NCBI RefSeq assembly: GCF_014651035.1
Contig: NZ_BMWC01000001.1
Span: 682,001 to 746,000, forward strand
Source of the DNA: Streptomyces lomondensis
Lineage (GTDB): Bacteria > Actinomycetota > Actinomycetes > Streptomycetales > Streptomycetaceae
Length of the DNA: 64,000 bases
Direction of reading: 5' to 3'
The notes beneath the pieces were generated by a model. It ran no database searches. It saw only the letters and a program-made list of their open reading frames with translations, and was not told where the DNA came from. Position numbers and translations under genes: made by a program. Positions within the stretch are counted from its first letter, which is position 1; every line of letters begins with the position of its first letter. Positions 27,045 to 35,595 of this stretch are shown piece by piece.

Positions 27045-28226
27045 TCATGACCGACCACCGCTCGCGGCCAGCACTGCCGCCAGGCCCTCCTGCAGATCCT
27101 TGACGAAATACTCGGGAACCTCCAGCGACGGGAAATGTCCCCCGGTCTCGGGCGACCTCCATCGGACGATCCGGCGGAACCGCTCCTGTGCCCAGGCGCG
27201 CGGACACTTCTCGATGTCGCGGGGATACACACTGATGGCTGACGGGACATCGACCCGAAGTTCGGGGTCGAGCGAGTCGTGGCTTTCGTAGTAGATGCGG
27301 GCTGACGACGCCCCGGTCCGCGTCAGCCAATACAGGGTGACGTTGTCAAGGACGCTGTCCCTGGATATCGCCTCGAACGGGCTGTCTTCGGTATCTGTCC
27401 ACTCGGCGAACTTGTCGAGGATCCAGGCGAGAAGCCCGACCGGTGAGTCGACGAGCGAGTAGCCGATGGTCTGCGGTCGGGTCGCCTGCTGTTTCGCGTA
27501 CGCCGCGCGGTGCCGCCAGAAATCACGGGTTTCCTCGGTCCATGTGCGCTCGCCTGCCGTCAGCCCGTCCGTTGTCAACCCGGGCGGTGCCTGCGCGGTC
27601 GTTGTGTGGATGCCGAGCACGTGCTCCGGGAACCTGCCGCCGAGGATCGTGGTGATCACACCTCCCCAGTCACCGCCGTGGGCTACGAACTTGCTGTAGC
27701 CCAGCCTTTCCATCAGTTCCACCCAGGCGGCCGCGATCTTTTCGGTTCCCCACCCGGTGGTGGCCGGCTTGTCGCTGTGACCAAAGCCTGGCAGCGACGG
27801 CGCCACGACGTGGAACGCTGGTGCGTCTGCGTTTTCGGGATCTGCCAGTTCGTCCATGACATGGGTGAACTCGGCAATGCTGCCCGGCCATCCGTGCGTC
27901 AAGATCAGAGGGGTGGCGTCCGCGCGGGCGGATCGGCGGTGCAGGAAGTGGATTCCCAGATCGTCAATGGTCGTGCGGAACTGGCCGATCTGGTTGAGGC
28001 GCGTTTCGAACGACCGCCAGTCGTACCCGGTGCGCCAGTAGTCCACGACGTCCACGAGGTCGGCAAGCGGAACGCCCTGGTCCCATCGGCGAGGGTCCGG
28101 CGCGGCGCGGTAGACCGTCTCGGCTTCCGGCAGCCGTGCTGCGGCCAGTCGCGCACGCAGGTCGTCCAGGTCGGTGTCGGTTGCGTGGGCTTCGAATGCC
28201 TGCACGTCGCTGGTTCGACGGTTCAC
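27045..28226 (-). CDS. Epoxide hydrolase family protein (EHN + alpha/beta hydrolase)
   Basis: A 393-residue protein with an N-terminal epoxide-hydrolase domain (residues 1-110, with WRTGYDWRSFETRLNQIGQF) and an alpha/beta-hydrolase core. LILTHGWPGSIAEF near 120 forms the oxyanion hole, and the nucleophile Asp lies in FVAHGGDWGGVITT near 195. SARIYYES near 315 holds a lid Tyr, and the catalytic His is in GGHFPSLEVPE near 368. GTG 28226 follows GGGAG. The gene is less GC-rich than its neighbours, suggesting transfer. It faces the CGNR regulator across an operator array and probably acts on a toxic epoxide. Confidence 0.9.
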   Translation of the reverse strand: MNRRTSDVQAFEAHATDTDLDDLRARLAAARLPEAETVYRAAPDPRRWDQGVPLADLVDVVDYWRTGYDWRSFETRLNQIGQFRTTIDDLGIHFLHRRSARADATPLILTHGWPGSIAEFTHVMDELADPENADAPAFHVVAPSLPGFGHSDKPATTGWGTEKIAAAWVELMERLGYSKFVAHGGDWGGVITTILGGRFPEHVLGIHTTTAQAPPGLTTDGLTAGERTWTEETRDFWRHRAAYAKQQATRPQTIGYSLVDSPVGLLAWILDKFAEWTDTEDSPFEAISRDSVLDNVTLYWLTRTGASSARIYYESHDSLDPELRVDVPSAISVYPRDIEKCPRAWAQERFRRIVRWRSPETGGHFPSLEVPEYFVKDLQEGLAAVLAASGGRS

Positions 28227-28355
28227 GAGGTGCTCCCGCCGGGGTGAGCGGACGTGGGGACGTGAGCTGACGTGGGGGCAACGCCACGATCGATGGCGGC
28301 CGCGGTGTCGGTGACGCACCAGCGTGTGGACATGAGACCTCCTGGCCATCGAGTG

Positions 28356-28436
28356 AACCGGCTGGGGACCTGTAGGAACCGGCTAAGACGGTTCTAACAG
28401 CTCTCGGCGTCGGCATGCAACCGGCTAAGGTGGTTC
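28356..28436. promoter_or_regulatory. Operator array for the CGNR regulator
   Basis: AACCGGCTAAGACGGTTC (28377-28394) and AACCGGCTAAGGTGGTTC (28419-28436) match at 16 of 18 bases, and each has AACCG/CGGTT arms. A degenerate copy beginning AACCGGCTGGGG starts at 28356. Starts are 21 and 42 bp apart, so all face one side of the helix. The last copy ends one base before the regulator's ATG. Confidence 0.75.
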
Positions 28437-28437
28437 C

Positions 28438-29013
28438 ATGTGTGCTCAGTTCCCTGACTTCCGTCTCGGCAAGGTGCTGGCGACCAGCTTCACGGCGACC
28501 CTGACGGAGCGTTGTGGCAACGCTGTGGAACGGATTCCCACACCGAACCGACTCGTCGACTGGCTGGCGGTGAGTGGCCTCGCCGTGGAGTCCTGCACCA
28601 CCGCCCAGCTCGAACGCGCTCGGGAGCTGAGGGAATCGATTCACGCCGCCGCGACAGCGGCCGCGCGCCGAGAGCCTCTCCCCGCGTCTGCTGTCCAGGT
28701 CATCAATGACTGCAGCATTCAGGGTCGGGCTGCGGCTGTCTTGACGCCCGAGGGAAATCGGCAATGGCGACTCAGCTCGGCTTCCTCCGTGGAGGATGCC
28801 CTGGGCATTATCGCCGCCGACGCGATCAGCATCATCGCAGGCGAACGAGACGGAAGATTGGCCTTGTGCGCGTCGCCAACATGCCGAGCGGCCTTCTTCG
28901 ACACCAGTCAGAGTCGCACCCGCAGATGGTGTGACATGAACACGTGCGGAAATCGTCAGAAGAAGGCGCGCTTCAATGCCCACAAGCGCGAAAACCCCGG
29001 ATCAGCAAAGTAG
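28438..29013 (+). CDS. CGNR zinc-finger transcriptional regulator
   Basis: A 191-residue protein with an N-terminal ABATE-type ligand domain (residues 1-130) and a C-terminal CGNR zinc finger. CASPTCRAAFFDTSQSRTRR followed by WCDMNTCGNRQKKARFNAHK supplies four cysteines and the name-giving CGNR. Proteins of this kind are thought to bind DNA and a small ligand. The operator copy abutting the ATG leaves no room for a ribosome site, so the mRNA is probably leaderless and autorepressed. It is divergent from the epoxide hydrolase, its likely target. Confidence 0.9.
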   Translation: MCAQFPDFRLGKVLATSFTATLTERCGNAVERIPTPNRLVDWLAVSGLAVESCTTAQLERARELRESIHAAATAAARREPLPASAVQVINDCSIQGRAAAVLTPEGNRQWRLSSASSVEDALGIIAADAISIIAGERDGRLALCASPTCRAAFFDTSQSRTRRWCDMNTCGNRQKKARFNAHKRENPGSAK

Positions 29014-29139
29014 TCGTAGCTCTCGGTGCACCCAGGTTTGCCCCACGTCTCGGCACGACGGTGACCATCGGCGGATCCGGCCGTTCCACCGGTTGGGCAG
29101 TTCGTAGCGGGCTGCCCGGCCGAGGGAAGGAACACCACC

Positions 29140-29658
29140 GTGGAGACGACCGTGCCCGCCCCGAACGCGCCGCGGGTGCTGCCGCGTGCCGAGTGGGTCA
29201 AGACGCTGCCGCAGACCATCGTCGCGTCGTGCGTCCTGCTGCTCGACGCCGAGGACCGGATCCTGCTGCTGCGCTACGCCGAGGGCCAGCCCGGTGCCGG
29301 GATCTGGGGACTGCCGGGCGGCATGCTCGACCAGGGGGAGGACCCCGTCACCGCCGCGCACCGGGAGGTGTGCGAGGAGACCGGCATCGTGCTCGACCGC
29401 CCGCCCCGGTTCATCGGGTACGACCACCGGGCCGACGTGATGGACGCGGGCCCGGTGATCGACTTCTACTTCCACGGCGGCCGTCTCCCGGCCGACCTGT
29501 CCGTCCGGCGCAGCACGGAGCACGACGACCACGGCCTGTTCGCCCTCGACGACCTCGCGTCCACCGCGCTGATGCCCCCGCTGCCCGCCCTCACCGCCCT
29601 GCACACCGCCGCCCTGGCCGGGACGGTCGTATGCCTGCGGGAAGGGCGGCCCGCATGA
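29140..29658 (+). CDS. Nudix hydrolase
   Basis: A 172-residue pyrophosphohydrolase of nucleoside diphosphate-linked substrates. The Nudix box runs from GGMLDQGEDPVTAAHREV into CEETGI around residues 66-90, with all the catalytic Glu residues and the Gly present. The start GTG follows GAGGGAAGG. It overlaps the following serine hydrolase by ATGA, so they are co-translated. No clear specificity motif is visible, and the pairing with a penicillin-binding-type hydrolase is not a known functional module. Confidence 0.92.
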   Translation: METTVPAPNAPRVLPRAEWVKTLPQTIVASCVLLLDAEDRILLLRYAEGQPGAGIWGLPGGMLDQGEDPVTAAHREVCEETGIVLDRPPRFIGYDHRADVMDAGPVIDFYFHGGRLPADLSVRRSTEHDDHGLFALDDLASTALMPPLPALTALHTAALAGTVVCLREGRPA

Positions 29659-30851
29659 ACCCGTCCCGTCGCCTGGCGGCAGTCGCCTTCGCATCCCTCG
29701 CGGTCTCCCTCGCCCTGAACACCCCGTCGGCCGGCACCACGCCGGCCCCCCTCACACCGGAGCGGCTACGGCACGAGGCCGCCACCGCCCGGGACACCGC
29801 CCAGGCCGTCAGCCTGCACATCCGCGTGCGCGACGGGCGGCACGTCGTCGAAGCCGGGGCCGGGGAGGCCGTCCTCGGCACCGGCCGGCCCGTGCCGCAC
29901 AGCCCGCACTTCCGGGCCGCCAGCGTCACCAAGTCGTTCGTGGCGGCGACCGTCCTCCAACTGGCCGCCGAGCGACGCCTGTCCCTGCACGACACGGTGG
30001 AGTACTGGCTCCCCGGCCGCGTCCGGGGCCACGGCAACGACGGCAGCCGCATCACCGTCCGGCACCTGCTCCAGCACACCAGCGGCCTGTACGACCCCGA
30101 CTCCACCGAGCTGACCGGCAAGACGGCCCCGGACTTCGAGCGCAGACGCTTCGACCGCATCTACCCCGAGCACCTGATCGACGCCGCCCTGCGGCACCCC
30201 CCGGACTTCCCCCCTGCCGACCCGGACGACCCCGAGCCCCGCTGGAGCTACTCCAACACTGGCTACCACCTCCTGGGCGCCGTCATCGAGAAGGTCACGG
30301 GACGCCCCTGGGCCGAGGAGGTGCACGAGCGCGTCGTCCGCCGGCTGGGCCTGCACGGCACACGCGTCCCGGGGGACGACGACCCTGACCTGCCGGAGCC
30401 CCACGCGCACACCTACCACCGGTTCGCGGGGTCCGACGGCTACACCGACACCACCATCCGGAACATGGCGTGGGCCGGCCCGGCCGGATCGCTGGTCTCC
30501 ACGCCCCGCGACCTGGACCGGTTCTTCACCACCCTGCTCACCGGCGGGCTCCTGCCGCCCCGCGAACTGGCCGCGATGCGCACCACCGTCCCCGGCAACG
30601 AGGAACACCAGCGGTTCACGCCGGGGATCCGGTACGGCCTCGGCCTGCAGGAACAGCCGCTGCCGTGCGGCGGCAGCCGCTGGGGCCATCACGGCGACCT
30701 CGAAGGCACCTTTGTCAGAACGGGCTTCACCGCCGACGGCACGCGCTCCGTCGTCATCACGGTCAACGGACGGACCACCGACGAGACGCAACTCCTGCGC
30801 ATCGAGAAGGCCCTGCAAGGCCTCATCGACCGGATGCTCTGCCGGCGGTGA
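29655..30851 (+). CDS. Serine hydrolase, beta-lactamase class C / DD-peptidase family
   Basis: A 398-residue exported hydrolase. The signal peptide is MNPSRRLAAVAFASLAVSLA followed by LNTPSAG. The catalytic Ser90-Val-Thr-Lys93 motif, the Tyr199-Ser-Asn motif (SYSNTGYH) and a His-x-Gly-like WGHHGDLEG near residue 355 are in the right order for the class C/esterase family. The substrate could be peptidoglycan stem peptides, D-amino-acid amides or esters. The start overlaps the Nudix stop. Its stop is seven bases from the converging esterase gene. Confidence 0.9.
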   Translation: MNPSRRLAAVAFASLAVSLALNTPSAGTTPAPLTPERLRHEAATARDTAQAVSLHIRVRDGRHVVEAGAGEAVLGTGRPVPHSPHFRAASVTKSFVAATVLQLAAERRLSLHDTVEYWLPGRVRGHGNDGSRITVRHLLQHTSGLYDPDSTELTGKTAPDFERRRFDRIYPEHLIDAALRHPPDFPPADPDDPEPRWSYSNTGYHLLGAVIEKVTGRPWAEEVHERVVRRLGLHGTRVPGDDDPDLPEPHAHTYHRFAGSDGYTDTTIRNMAWAGPAGSLVSTPRDLDRFFTTLLTGGLLPPRELAAMRTTVPGNEEHQRFTPGIRYGLGLQEQPLPCGGSRWGHHGDLEGTFVRTGFTADGTRSVVITVNGRTTDETQLLRIEKALQGLIDRMLCRR

Positions 30852-30858
30852 CGGCCGC

Positions 30859-32220
30859 TCAGGACAGCAGGTCCACCTCCCGCACCCTGTCCTGGTGGAT
30901 CAGCACGTCGAAGCAGCGGCCCAGCGCGATGTCGAACCAGTTCCGCTCTTCCGGATAGGCCGTGCCGACACTGCGCGTGGGCCGGGCCTCGGCCAGCCAG
31001 GGGCGGGCCGGGCCCGGGGCGGTGCGCAGGTCCAGGACGTAGCGGTCGTACCGCACCTGGTCGAGGGTGTGCTCGTTGCTGCCGGGCCGGGCGGGGCCGA
31101 CCGTGTGGGTGAGCATGTGCACCTCCTCCGGGTCGGTGGCCTTGAACGAGCCGCGTCCGAAGGTGAGCCCGACGCTCACATAGCCGCTGCCGAGCCGGTC
31201 CCGCAGGAACGCCCCCTGCGTCTTGGGCAGCACCTGCGGGTTCTCGGGTTCGTAGCCGATGTGGTTGTTGTGGGCCGCCAGCAGGATCCGGTGCCCGGTG
31301 TGCCGGTGCCACCAGACGACGTTGTCCGCCATGACGTCGTCCCGCCAGCGCATGGCCTCGGCGAGCTGCCGCGGATCCTCGAAGTCGAAGCCGTACCCGG
31401 TCGCCGTCTGGTCGATCACCGTGGCGTGGCGCAGCACTTCGGCGAACTCCCGCCGTCCGTCCTCGTCGCGCGGCGGCTCCAGGGACTCCAGCAGCTCCCG
31501 GGCGCGTCCGGTCCGGGAGGCCATCTCCCGCCGCTCGGCGAGCGGGCGGGTGAGGTAGGCCTTCTGGTACTCGCCGGAGGGGACGGCCGGCCGCAGCCCC
31601 CGGTACAGCTCGTCGAAGCGCGGCGAGAGGTCCGGGCGGACCCGGGCGACGTAGTCCGTCACCCGGTCGTACAGCTCCGGCCCCGTGTAGCCCCAGTCGT
31701 CGCCCATGAAGCGGACCGGGTCCTGCGGATGGCGGCGGTTGTACTCCCGCATCCACTCCACCAGTTCCAGGTTCTCGACGGTGGGGTTGAGCACGTACGT
31801 GTACTGGAAGTCCTCCCGCATGATGCGCTCCGGGTCGCCCTTGCCGTGCACGACGTAGTCGTCGAGGCGTACTCCGGTGCTCCAGGCGGTCTCCAGGGCG
31901 AAGGTGCGGAAGCCCCGGCGCTCCACCAGGTACCGGAAGACCCGGTCCTTCATGGCGAGGAACTCGTGCGAGCCGTGCGTCGCCTCGCCCATCCCCACCA
32001 CGACGGCCTCCCCGACCGCTCTGCCGACCGGGCGCAGGTCGCTGACGTCCCCACCGGGCTTGGCGGTCCGCAGCGGGCTCGCGGCCCGTTCCAGCACCGG
32101 CACGACCGGGTCCCCCGGGGTGCCGGGCGCGGCGGCGGCAGGGGCCGGGGCGAGAAGAATCAACACGAGGACGACGAAGGTCCATGGACGCAGGCAGGAC
32201 ATGTCCGCATACGTGCCCAT
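30859..32220 (-). CDS. Erythromycin esterase family protein, secreted
   Basis: A 453-residue member of the EreA/EreB-like family, hydrolases with a conserved Glu-His centre. VGMGEATHGSHEFLAMKDRV near residue 70 and LLAAHNNHIGYEPENP near 310 are the family motifs. A hydrophobic stretch PWTFVVLVLILLAPAPAAAA near residues 10-30 is a Sec signal, so it acts outside the cytoplasm. ATG 32220 was chosen, and ATG 32202 is an alternative. Most chromosomal relatives are not proven macrolide esterases, so resistance should not be assumed. Confidence 0.86.
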   Translation of the reverse strand: MGTYADMSCLRPWTFVVLVLILLAPAPAAAAPGTPGDPVVPVLERAASPLRTAKPGGDVSDLRPVGRAVGEAVVVGMGEATHGSHEFLAMKDRVFRYLVERRGFRTFALETAWSTGVRLDDYVVHGKGDPERIMREDFQYTYVLNPTVENLELVEWMREYNRRHPQDPVRFMGDDWGYTGPELYDRVTDYVARVRPDLSPRFDELYRGLRPAVPSGEYQKAYLTRPLAERREMASRTGRARELLESLEPPRDEDGRREFAEVLRHATVIDQTATGYGFDFEDPRQLAEAMRWRDDVMADNVVWWHRHTGHRILLAAHNNHIGYEPENPQVLPKTQGAFLRDRLGSGYVSVGLTFGRGSFKATDPEEVHMLTHTVGPARPGSNEHTLDQVRYDRYVLDLRTAPGPARPWLAEARPTRSVGTAYPEERNWFDIALGRCFDVLIHQDRVREVDLLS

Positions 32221-32523
32221 GGCCTGACGTTCCCGAACCCACCCATACCTGAACGGATTGCGAGATCCGAGGGTGTGGCCGAGACGTCGGGCTACGTCAC
32301 CATGGTCAGGCCGGCGGGGATCTGCCGTGCGCACGGTTGAGAGCGAAGAGCGCGATCGGCCGACTGGAGTGGTCCGCCTGGAAGGTCGGCGCCCGCAGCC
32401 CCCACCGACGACGACGTGAAGCGTGTCGCTGACGCCGTGGTGGCAAAGCTCAGCGCGGGTGGCGGCCGTTCGCCTACTAACTGGGCGACAGGCGTCATCT
32501 ACTCGGTGCCTGCGCTCGACGGG
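32221..32523. other. 303-bp gap, repeat copy 1 and a degenerate coding remnant
   Basis: It holds copy 1 of a 32-bp repeat (32261-32292). It also holds a plus-strand frame reading PPTDDDVKRVADAVVAKLSA and then SPTNWATGVIYSVPALDGLG near 32401-32528, which looks protein-like but has no ribosome site and runs into the opposite-strand acetyltransferase. I read it as a gene remnant. Confidence 0.4.
32261..32292. repeat. 32-bp direct repeat, copy 1
   Basis: CGAGATCCGAGGGTGTGGCC followed by GAGACGTCGGGC. It matches 33141-33172 at 29 of 32 positions in the same orientation, and the GNAT gene lies between the copies. Confidence 0.7.
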
Positions 32524-33078
32524 CTAGGTGTTCCGGTCTGCCCACTCGCGGTCGAGGATTGCGTGAACGATGGAATCACGCCAGGTGCCGGCCTTGTGGA
32601 TGTGTTCGCGGATCCGGCCTTCTTCTACCATCCCGGCCCGGGCCATCGTCTTGGCGGAGGCCTCGTTGGCCGGGGACCGGGCGCCCCAGATGCGGTGCAA
32701 TGCGAGTTCTTCAAAGCCGAAGCCGAGCAGTAGCCGCACGGTTTCGACGCCGTAGCCGGAGCCCCAGGAGGAGGGCCGCAGCGCGAAGCCCATGGTGGCT
32801 CCGCGGGGCTGGTGGGGGTCCAGGGCCAGGCGGCCGAAGCCGATGAGTTCCCCGCTGCCGCGTTCGGCGACGGCCAGCGCGTACTCCGTTCGCGGGTCAG
32901 CCTTCGCGGACTCGATGGACCGGGCCACGATCTGCTGGACCTGGTCGAGGGAGCGCGGCTCGAACGACAGGTGCTCGGTTGCCTGCTCGCTGCCGTAGAT
33001 GGCGAACACGGAATCAGCGTCGTCATCCCGCAACTCGCGCAGCTCCAGGCGTTGGCTGAGGCGGTGGACCGGATACAT
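32524..33078 (-). CDS. GNAT family acetyltransferase (RimJ/RimL-like)
   Basis: A 184-residue acetyltransferase of the RimJ/RimL type (acetyl-CoA dependent, acting on protein N-termini or small amines). It begins MYPVHRLSQRLELRELRDDD. GFALRPSSWGSGYGVETVRL near 95 is the acetyl-CoA loop region, and RIWGARSPANEASAKTMARA near 130 is the family-typical helix. The C-terminal RDSIVHAILDREWADR also fits. GAGGC just before the ATG is a weak ribosome site. It lies between two copies of a 32-bp repeat and has less biased codon use than the core genes. Confidence 0.9.
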   Translation of the reverse strand: MYPVHRLSQRLELRELRDDDADSVFAIYGSEQATEHLSFEPRSLDQVQQIVARSIESAKADPRTEYALAVAERGSGELIGFGRLALDPHQPRGATMGFALRPSSWGSGYGVETVRLLLGFGFEELALHRIWGARSPANEASAKTMARAGMVEEGRIREHIHKAGTWRDSIVHAILDREWADRNT

Positions 33079-33406
33079 GCCTCGGACTCTACTGGGGACC
33101 ACTCAGCACGGCAGGGCCGGCCTGTTCGGCGGATAGAGCGCGAGATCCGACGGTGTGGCCCGGACGTCGGGCAGCGAGAAGGCGGTCATCGCGCCGTTCA
33201 GCCGCCTACGACACTTGTTTCGGCTTCACGCCCCCGCCGCGGACTGGAAAAGGGAGCCAGCGCAGGGAGCCGGGTGGGACCGGACACGCGGCATCCGGCT
33301 CGCCCGAAGACCCACGAGCAGGACCGCAGGCCCACCCGGACGCTCACACGAGACTGGCCCTGCCCCCTACTCTGGCAGTGACGAAGCTGCTAGGAGGGGC
33401 AAGGCC
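33079..33406. other. 328-bp gap before the XRE regulator
   Basis: It contains repeat copy 2 (33141-33172) and AT-richer spacer, with no supported gene. AGGAGGGG at 33392-33399 is the ribosome site of the next gene. Confidence 0.6.
33141..33172. repeat. 32-bp direct repeat, copy 2
   Basis: CGAGATCCGACGGTGTGGCC followed by CGGACGTCGGGC, matching copy 1 at 32261 except at three positions. The copies lie 880 bp apart and may mark duplication or past insertion. Confidence 0.7.
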
Positions 33407-34660
33407 GTGATGTCTGAAGATGCTACCCCTGACCCGTACGCCGACCCGTTGCGGTTCGGCCAGCGAGTGCAGATCCTGCGCGAACGTCGCGGTATGACGC
33501 AGGCTCAACTCGCCGATTTCATCGATATCTCACCGCACACTCTGCGCAAGATCGAGAACGGGCAGCAGAAGGCGCCAGGACTCGACATGGTTCTGCGGAT
33601 CGCCGAGGCGTTGCGGGTCCGCGACCTCGCTGACCTCACGGGCCGGGCGGACGCTCACGTCGACCTGTTCATCGGTCCCGGCCATCCGCGCTTGGCGGCG
33701 GTGAAAGCAGCCATCGACGACTTCTCCCTCACTCGTAGCGCGGAGCCCCCGCGGGTGGCGCATCTGGAGGCCCGGCTGCACGCGGCTTGGAGGGAGCGGC
33801 ATGCCTCGAAGAACCACCGCGAGGCGATCGGCAAGCTGTTGCCCGATCTGATTCGGGACGCTCAATCCCTCGTCAGGCATGCCGACAGTGCGGCGGAGCG
33901 ACGTACGGCGCAAGCCCTCCTCGCCCAGGCCTACTCACTGTCCCAGTTCTTCATCGCCTACCAGCCAGACAGTTCCCTGCTGTGGCGGGTGGCCGAGCGG
34001 GGCATGATCGCTGCGCAGGAGAGCGAGGACCCCCACACCATCGGTGTCGCTTCGTGGCTGCTCGCTCAGGCCCACCGCGACAGCGGGCACCGCCACTTCG
34101 ACGCCGCCGACGCCGTGAACCGCGAAGCCCTCGCCTACCTCAAGCCCTTGCTGCCGGACGCGAGCGACGACGTCCTCGCCATCGCCGGCGCGTTGGAGTT
34201 CGAGCTCGGCTACACCGCGGCCCGACGACGCGAGACGGGCACCGCGTGGCGGCACTGGGACAAGGCGAAGGACATGGCCGCGCGGCTGCCCGCGGACTAC
34301 TTCCACCCGGTCACGTCGTTCTCCCGAGCCATCATGGGCGCACACGCGGTGACGGTGGCGGTGGAACTGCACCAGGGAGGCGAGTCCGTACGGCAGGCCG
34401 CCAGGGCGGACCAGAACGTCATCAAGTCCCGCCCACGCCGGGCCCGGCACCGCATTGAGGAAGCCCGCGGCTACCACCTGGACAACCAGCCGGACACTGC
34501 GCTGGCGTCGCTGGAGAAGGCGTTCGAGGCCGCGCCGGAAACGATCCGGTACAACGGCTATGCGCGGGCGATCCTTCTTGAGGAGGTCGATTCGACGCGA
34601 GCACCTCGTCGCCGTCGTGCCGCTGACCTGGCGGCAAGAATCGGCATCCTCGCTGCCTGA
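33407..34660 (+). CDS. XRE family regulator with TPR-like C-terminus
   Basis: A 417-residue protein. The N-terminal Cro/CI helix-turn-helix reads RGMTQAQLADFIDISPHTLR (residues 28-47) followed by KIENGQQKAPGLDMVLRIAE. The remaining 330 residues are all helical, with repeats such as LLAQAYSLSQFFIAYQPDSS and LDNQPDTALASLEKAFEAAP, like the TPR ligand domains of Streptomyces XRE regulators. AGGAGG is nine bases before GTG 33407, and ATG 33410 is the alternative. Two small genes follow on the same strand, a common Streptomyces grouping. Confidence 0.88.
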   Translation: MMSEDATPDPYADPLRFGQRVQILRERRGMTQAQLADFIDISPHTLRKIENGQQKAPGLDMVLRIAEALRVRDLADLTGRADAHVDLFIGPGHPRLAAVKAAIDDFSLTRSAEPPRVAHLEARLHAAWRERHASKNHREAIGKLLPDLIRDAQSLVRHADSAAERRTAQALLAQAYSLSQFFIAYQPDSSLLWRVAERGMIAAQESEDPHTIGVASWLLAQAHRDSGHRHFDAADAVNREALAYLKPLLPDASDDVLAIAGALEFELGYTAARRRETGTAWRHWDKAKDMAARLPADYFHPVTSFSRAIMGAHAVTVAVELHQGGESVRQAARADQNVIKSRPRRARHRIEEARGYHLDNQPDTALASLEKAFEAAPETIRYNGYARAILLEEVDSTRAPRRRRAADLAARIGILAA

Positions 34661-34782
34661 GAGTAGCGACCGGATTACGGTCGGCGGTCGGGTGCAGGCG
34701 CTTCTACGGTCTTGGCACAAGGACCCCGGCGACCGCGCGAACGGTCCCGGGGCGTGGCCAACGCTGCGAAGGAGCGTCGACA

Positions 34783-35076
34783 GTGGAATTCCTATCACGG
34801 GCACTCGAATGGGTGAGAGCGGTGCTGTTCGGACCGCGCACCCCCGGTCGGCACCGCCGTACACCCGCCCCGCGCGCGGTGTTCCCCATGCCCTCCCGCC
34901 AGCCGTCGCCTGAGGTATGGGGCGCGCGACTCACGTCCGCCCGCAGCCACCACCGGGTACGGCAGGCGCCTCCTCCCTGTGAGGACATGGGCGTTCTGGT
35001 CCGGCCTTATGTGACGCGCCTGGGCGAAGGCGTGTACGCGGGTGCCCAGGCAGGCCCCTGGGAGGACACCCGGTGA
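34783..35076 (+). CDS. Small hypothetical protein, 97 aa
   Basis: GTG 34783 lies nine bases after AAGGAG. The product begins MEFLSRALEWVRAVLFGPRT. It has an amphipathic N-terminal helix and then a basic, Pro-rich, low-complexity middle (PGRHRRTPAPRAVFPMPSRQ) without recognisable domains. It overlaps the next gene by GTGA. Comparable short basic proteins sit between XRE regulators and DUF6415 proteins in Streptomyces, and their role is unknown. Confidence 0.65.
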   Translation: MEFLSRALEWVRAVLFGPRTPGRHRRTPAPRAVFPMPSRQPSPEVWGARLTSARSHHRVRQAPPPCEDMGVLVRPYVTRLGEGVYAGAQAGPWEDTR

Positions 35077-35567
35077 ACGCCACCCACTCCGAGACCGAAG
35101 TGACCATTCCCGGCGTGACCGCGATGCGCGCCCAGGCGAGTTGGTTCCTGGACCAGCGCACGCTGCCGCGCTACCAGGCCACGCAGCTCATGGCCCACGA
35201 CCTCCGCGGGTACCTGGAGCACCTGATCCCGCAGATCGAGCGACTCGCCGCCGAGCGCTCCAAGGACGACGTGCCGACGAACGTGGCGCTGGCCGGTATC
35301 ACAGAGGCCCAGCGGCGTATGGGCGAGCCGGAGGCCGAGGGCCTGGTCGGAGAGGTGGAACGGGTGAGGCTGCTGGCCCGGTCGGTCCTCTCCCTGTGCG
35401 ACCACCACGACGCGCTCACCGGCATCACCGTCTGCCTGCTCTGCGACCACGTCATCGGCGACGAAGCGTGGGTCCCGTTCCAGCGGGCGCGCCCCTCGGG
35501 AGACGGTCTTGAGTCTGGCCGCGTCCATCAGCGCTGCGCACCCACGGTAAGGCGCTCCGGCGGCTGA
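35073..35567 (+). CDS. DUF6415-type protein
   Basis: A 164-residue helical protein. AMRAQASWFLDQRTLPRYQA near residue 17, HLIPQIERLAAERSKDD near 50 and RVRLLARSVLSLCDHHDALT near 97 match the pattern of DUF6415 family proteins, named after links to natural-product clusters but of unknown function. Cys residues in LCDHHD and VCLLCDH could bind metal. The start GTG overlaps the previous stop, and GGGAGG precedes it. Together with the XRE regulator and the 97-aa protein it forms one transcription unit. Confidence 0.7.
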   Translation: MNATHSETEVTIPGVTAMRAQASWFLDQRTLPRYQATQLMAHDLRGYLEHLIPQIERLAAERSKDDVPTNVALAGITEAQRRMGEPEAEGLVGEVERVRLLARSVLSLCDHHDALTGITVCLLCDHVIGDEAWVPFQRARPSGDGLESGRVHQRCAPTVRRSGG

Positions 35568-35595
35568 CCGCCCGTCCCGGCCGAGGACCGCAAGC

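Noticed and set aside
30859-32220. Macrolide resistance call for the erythromycin-esterase-like gene
   Set aside because: Family membership alone does not show macrolide hydrolysis. Most chromosomal actinobacterial members are uncharacterised and this one is exported.
32416-32733. Plus-strand 105-codon gene
   Set aside because: It overlaps the well-supported GNAT gene on the other strand and lacks a ribosome site. Only the first part looks protein-like, so it is treated as a remnant.
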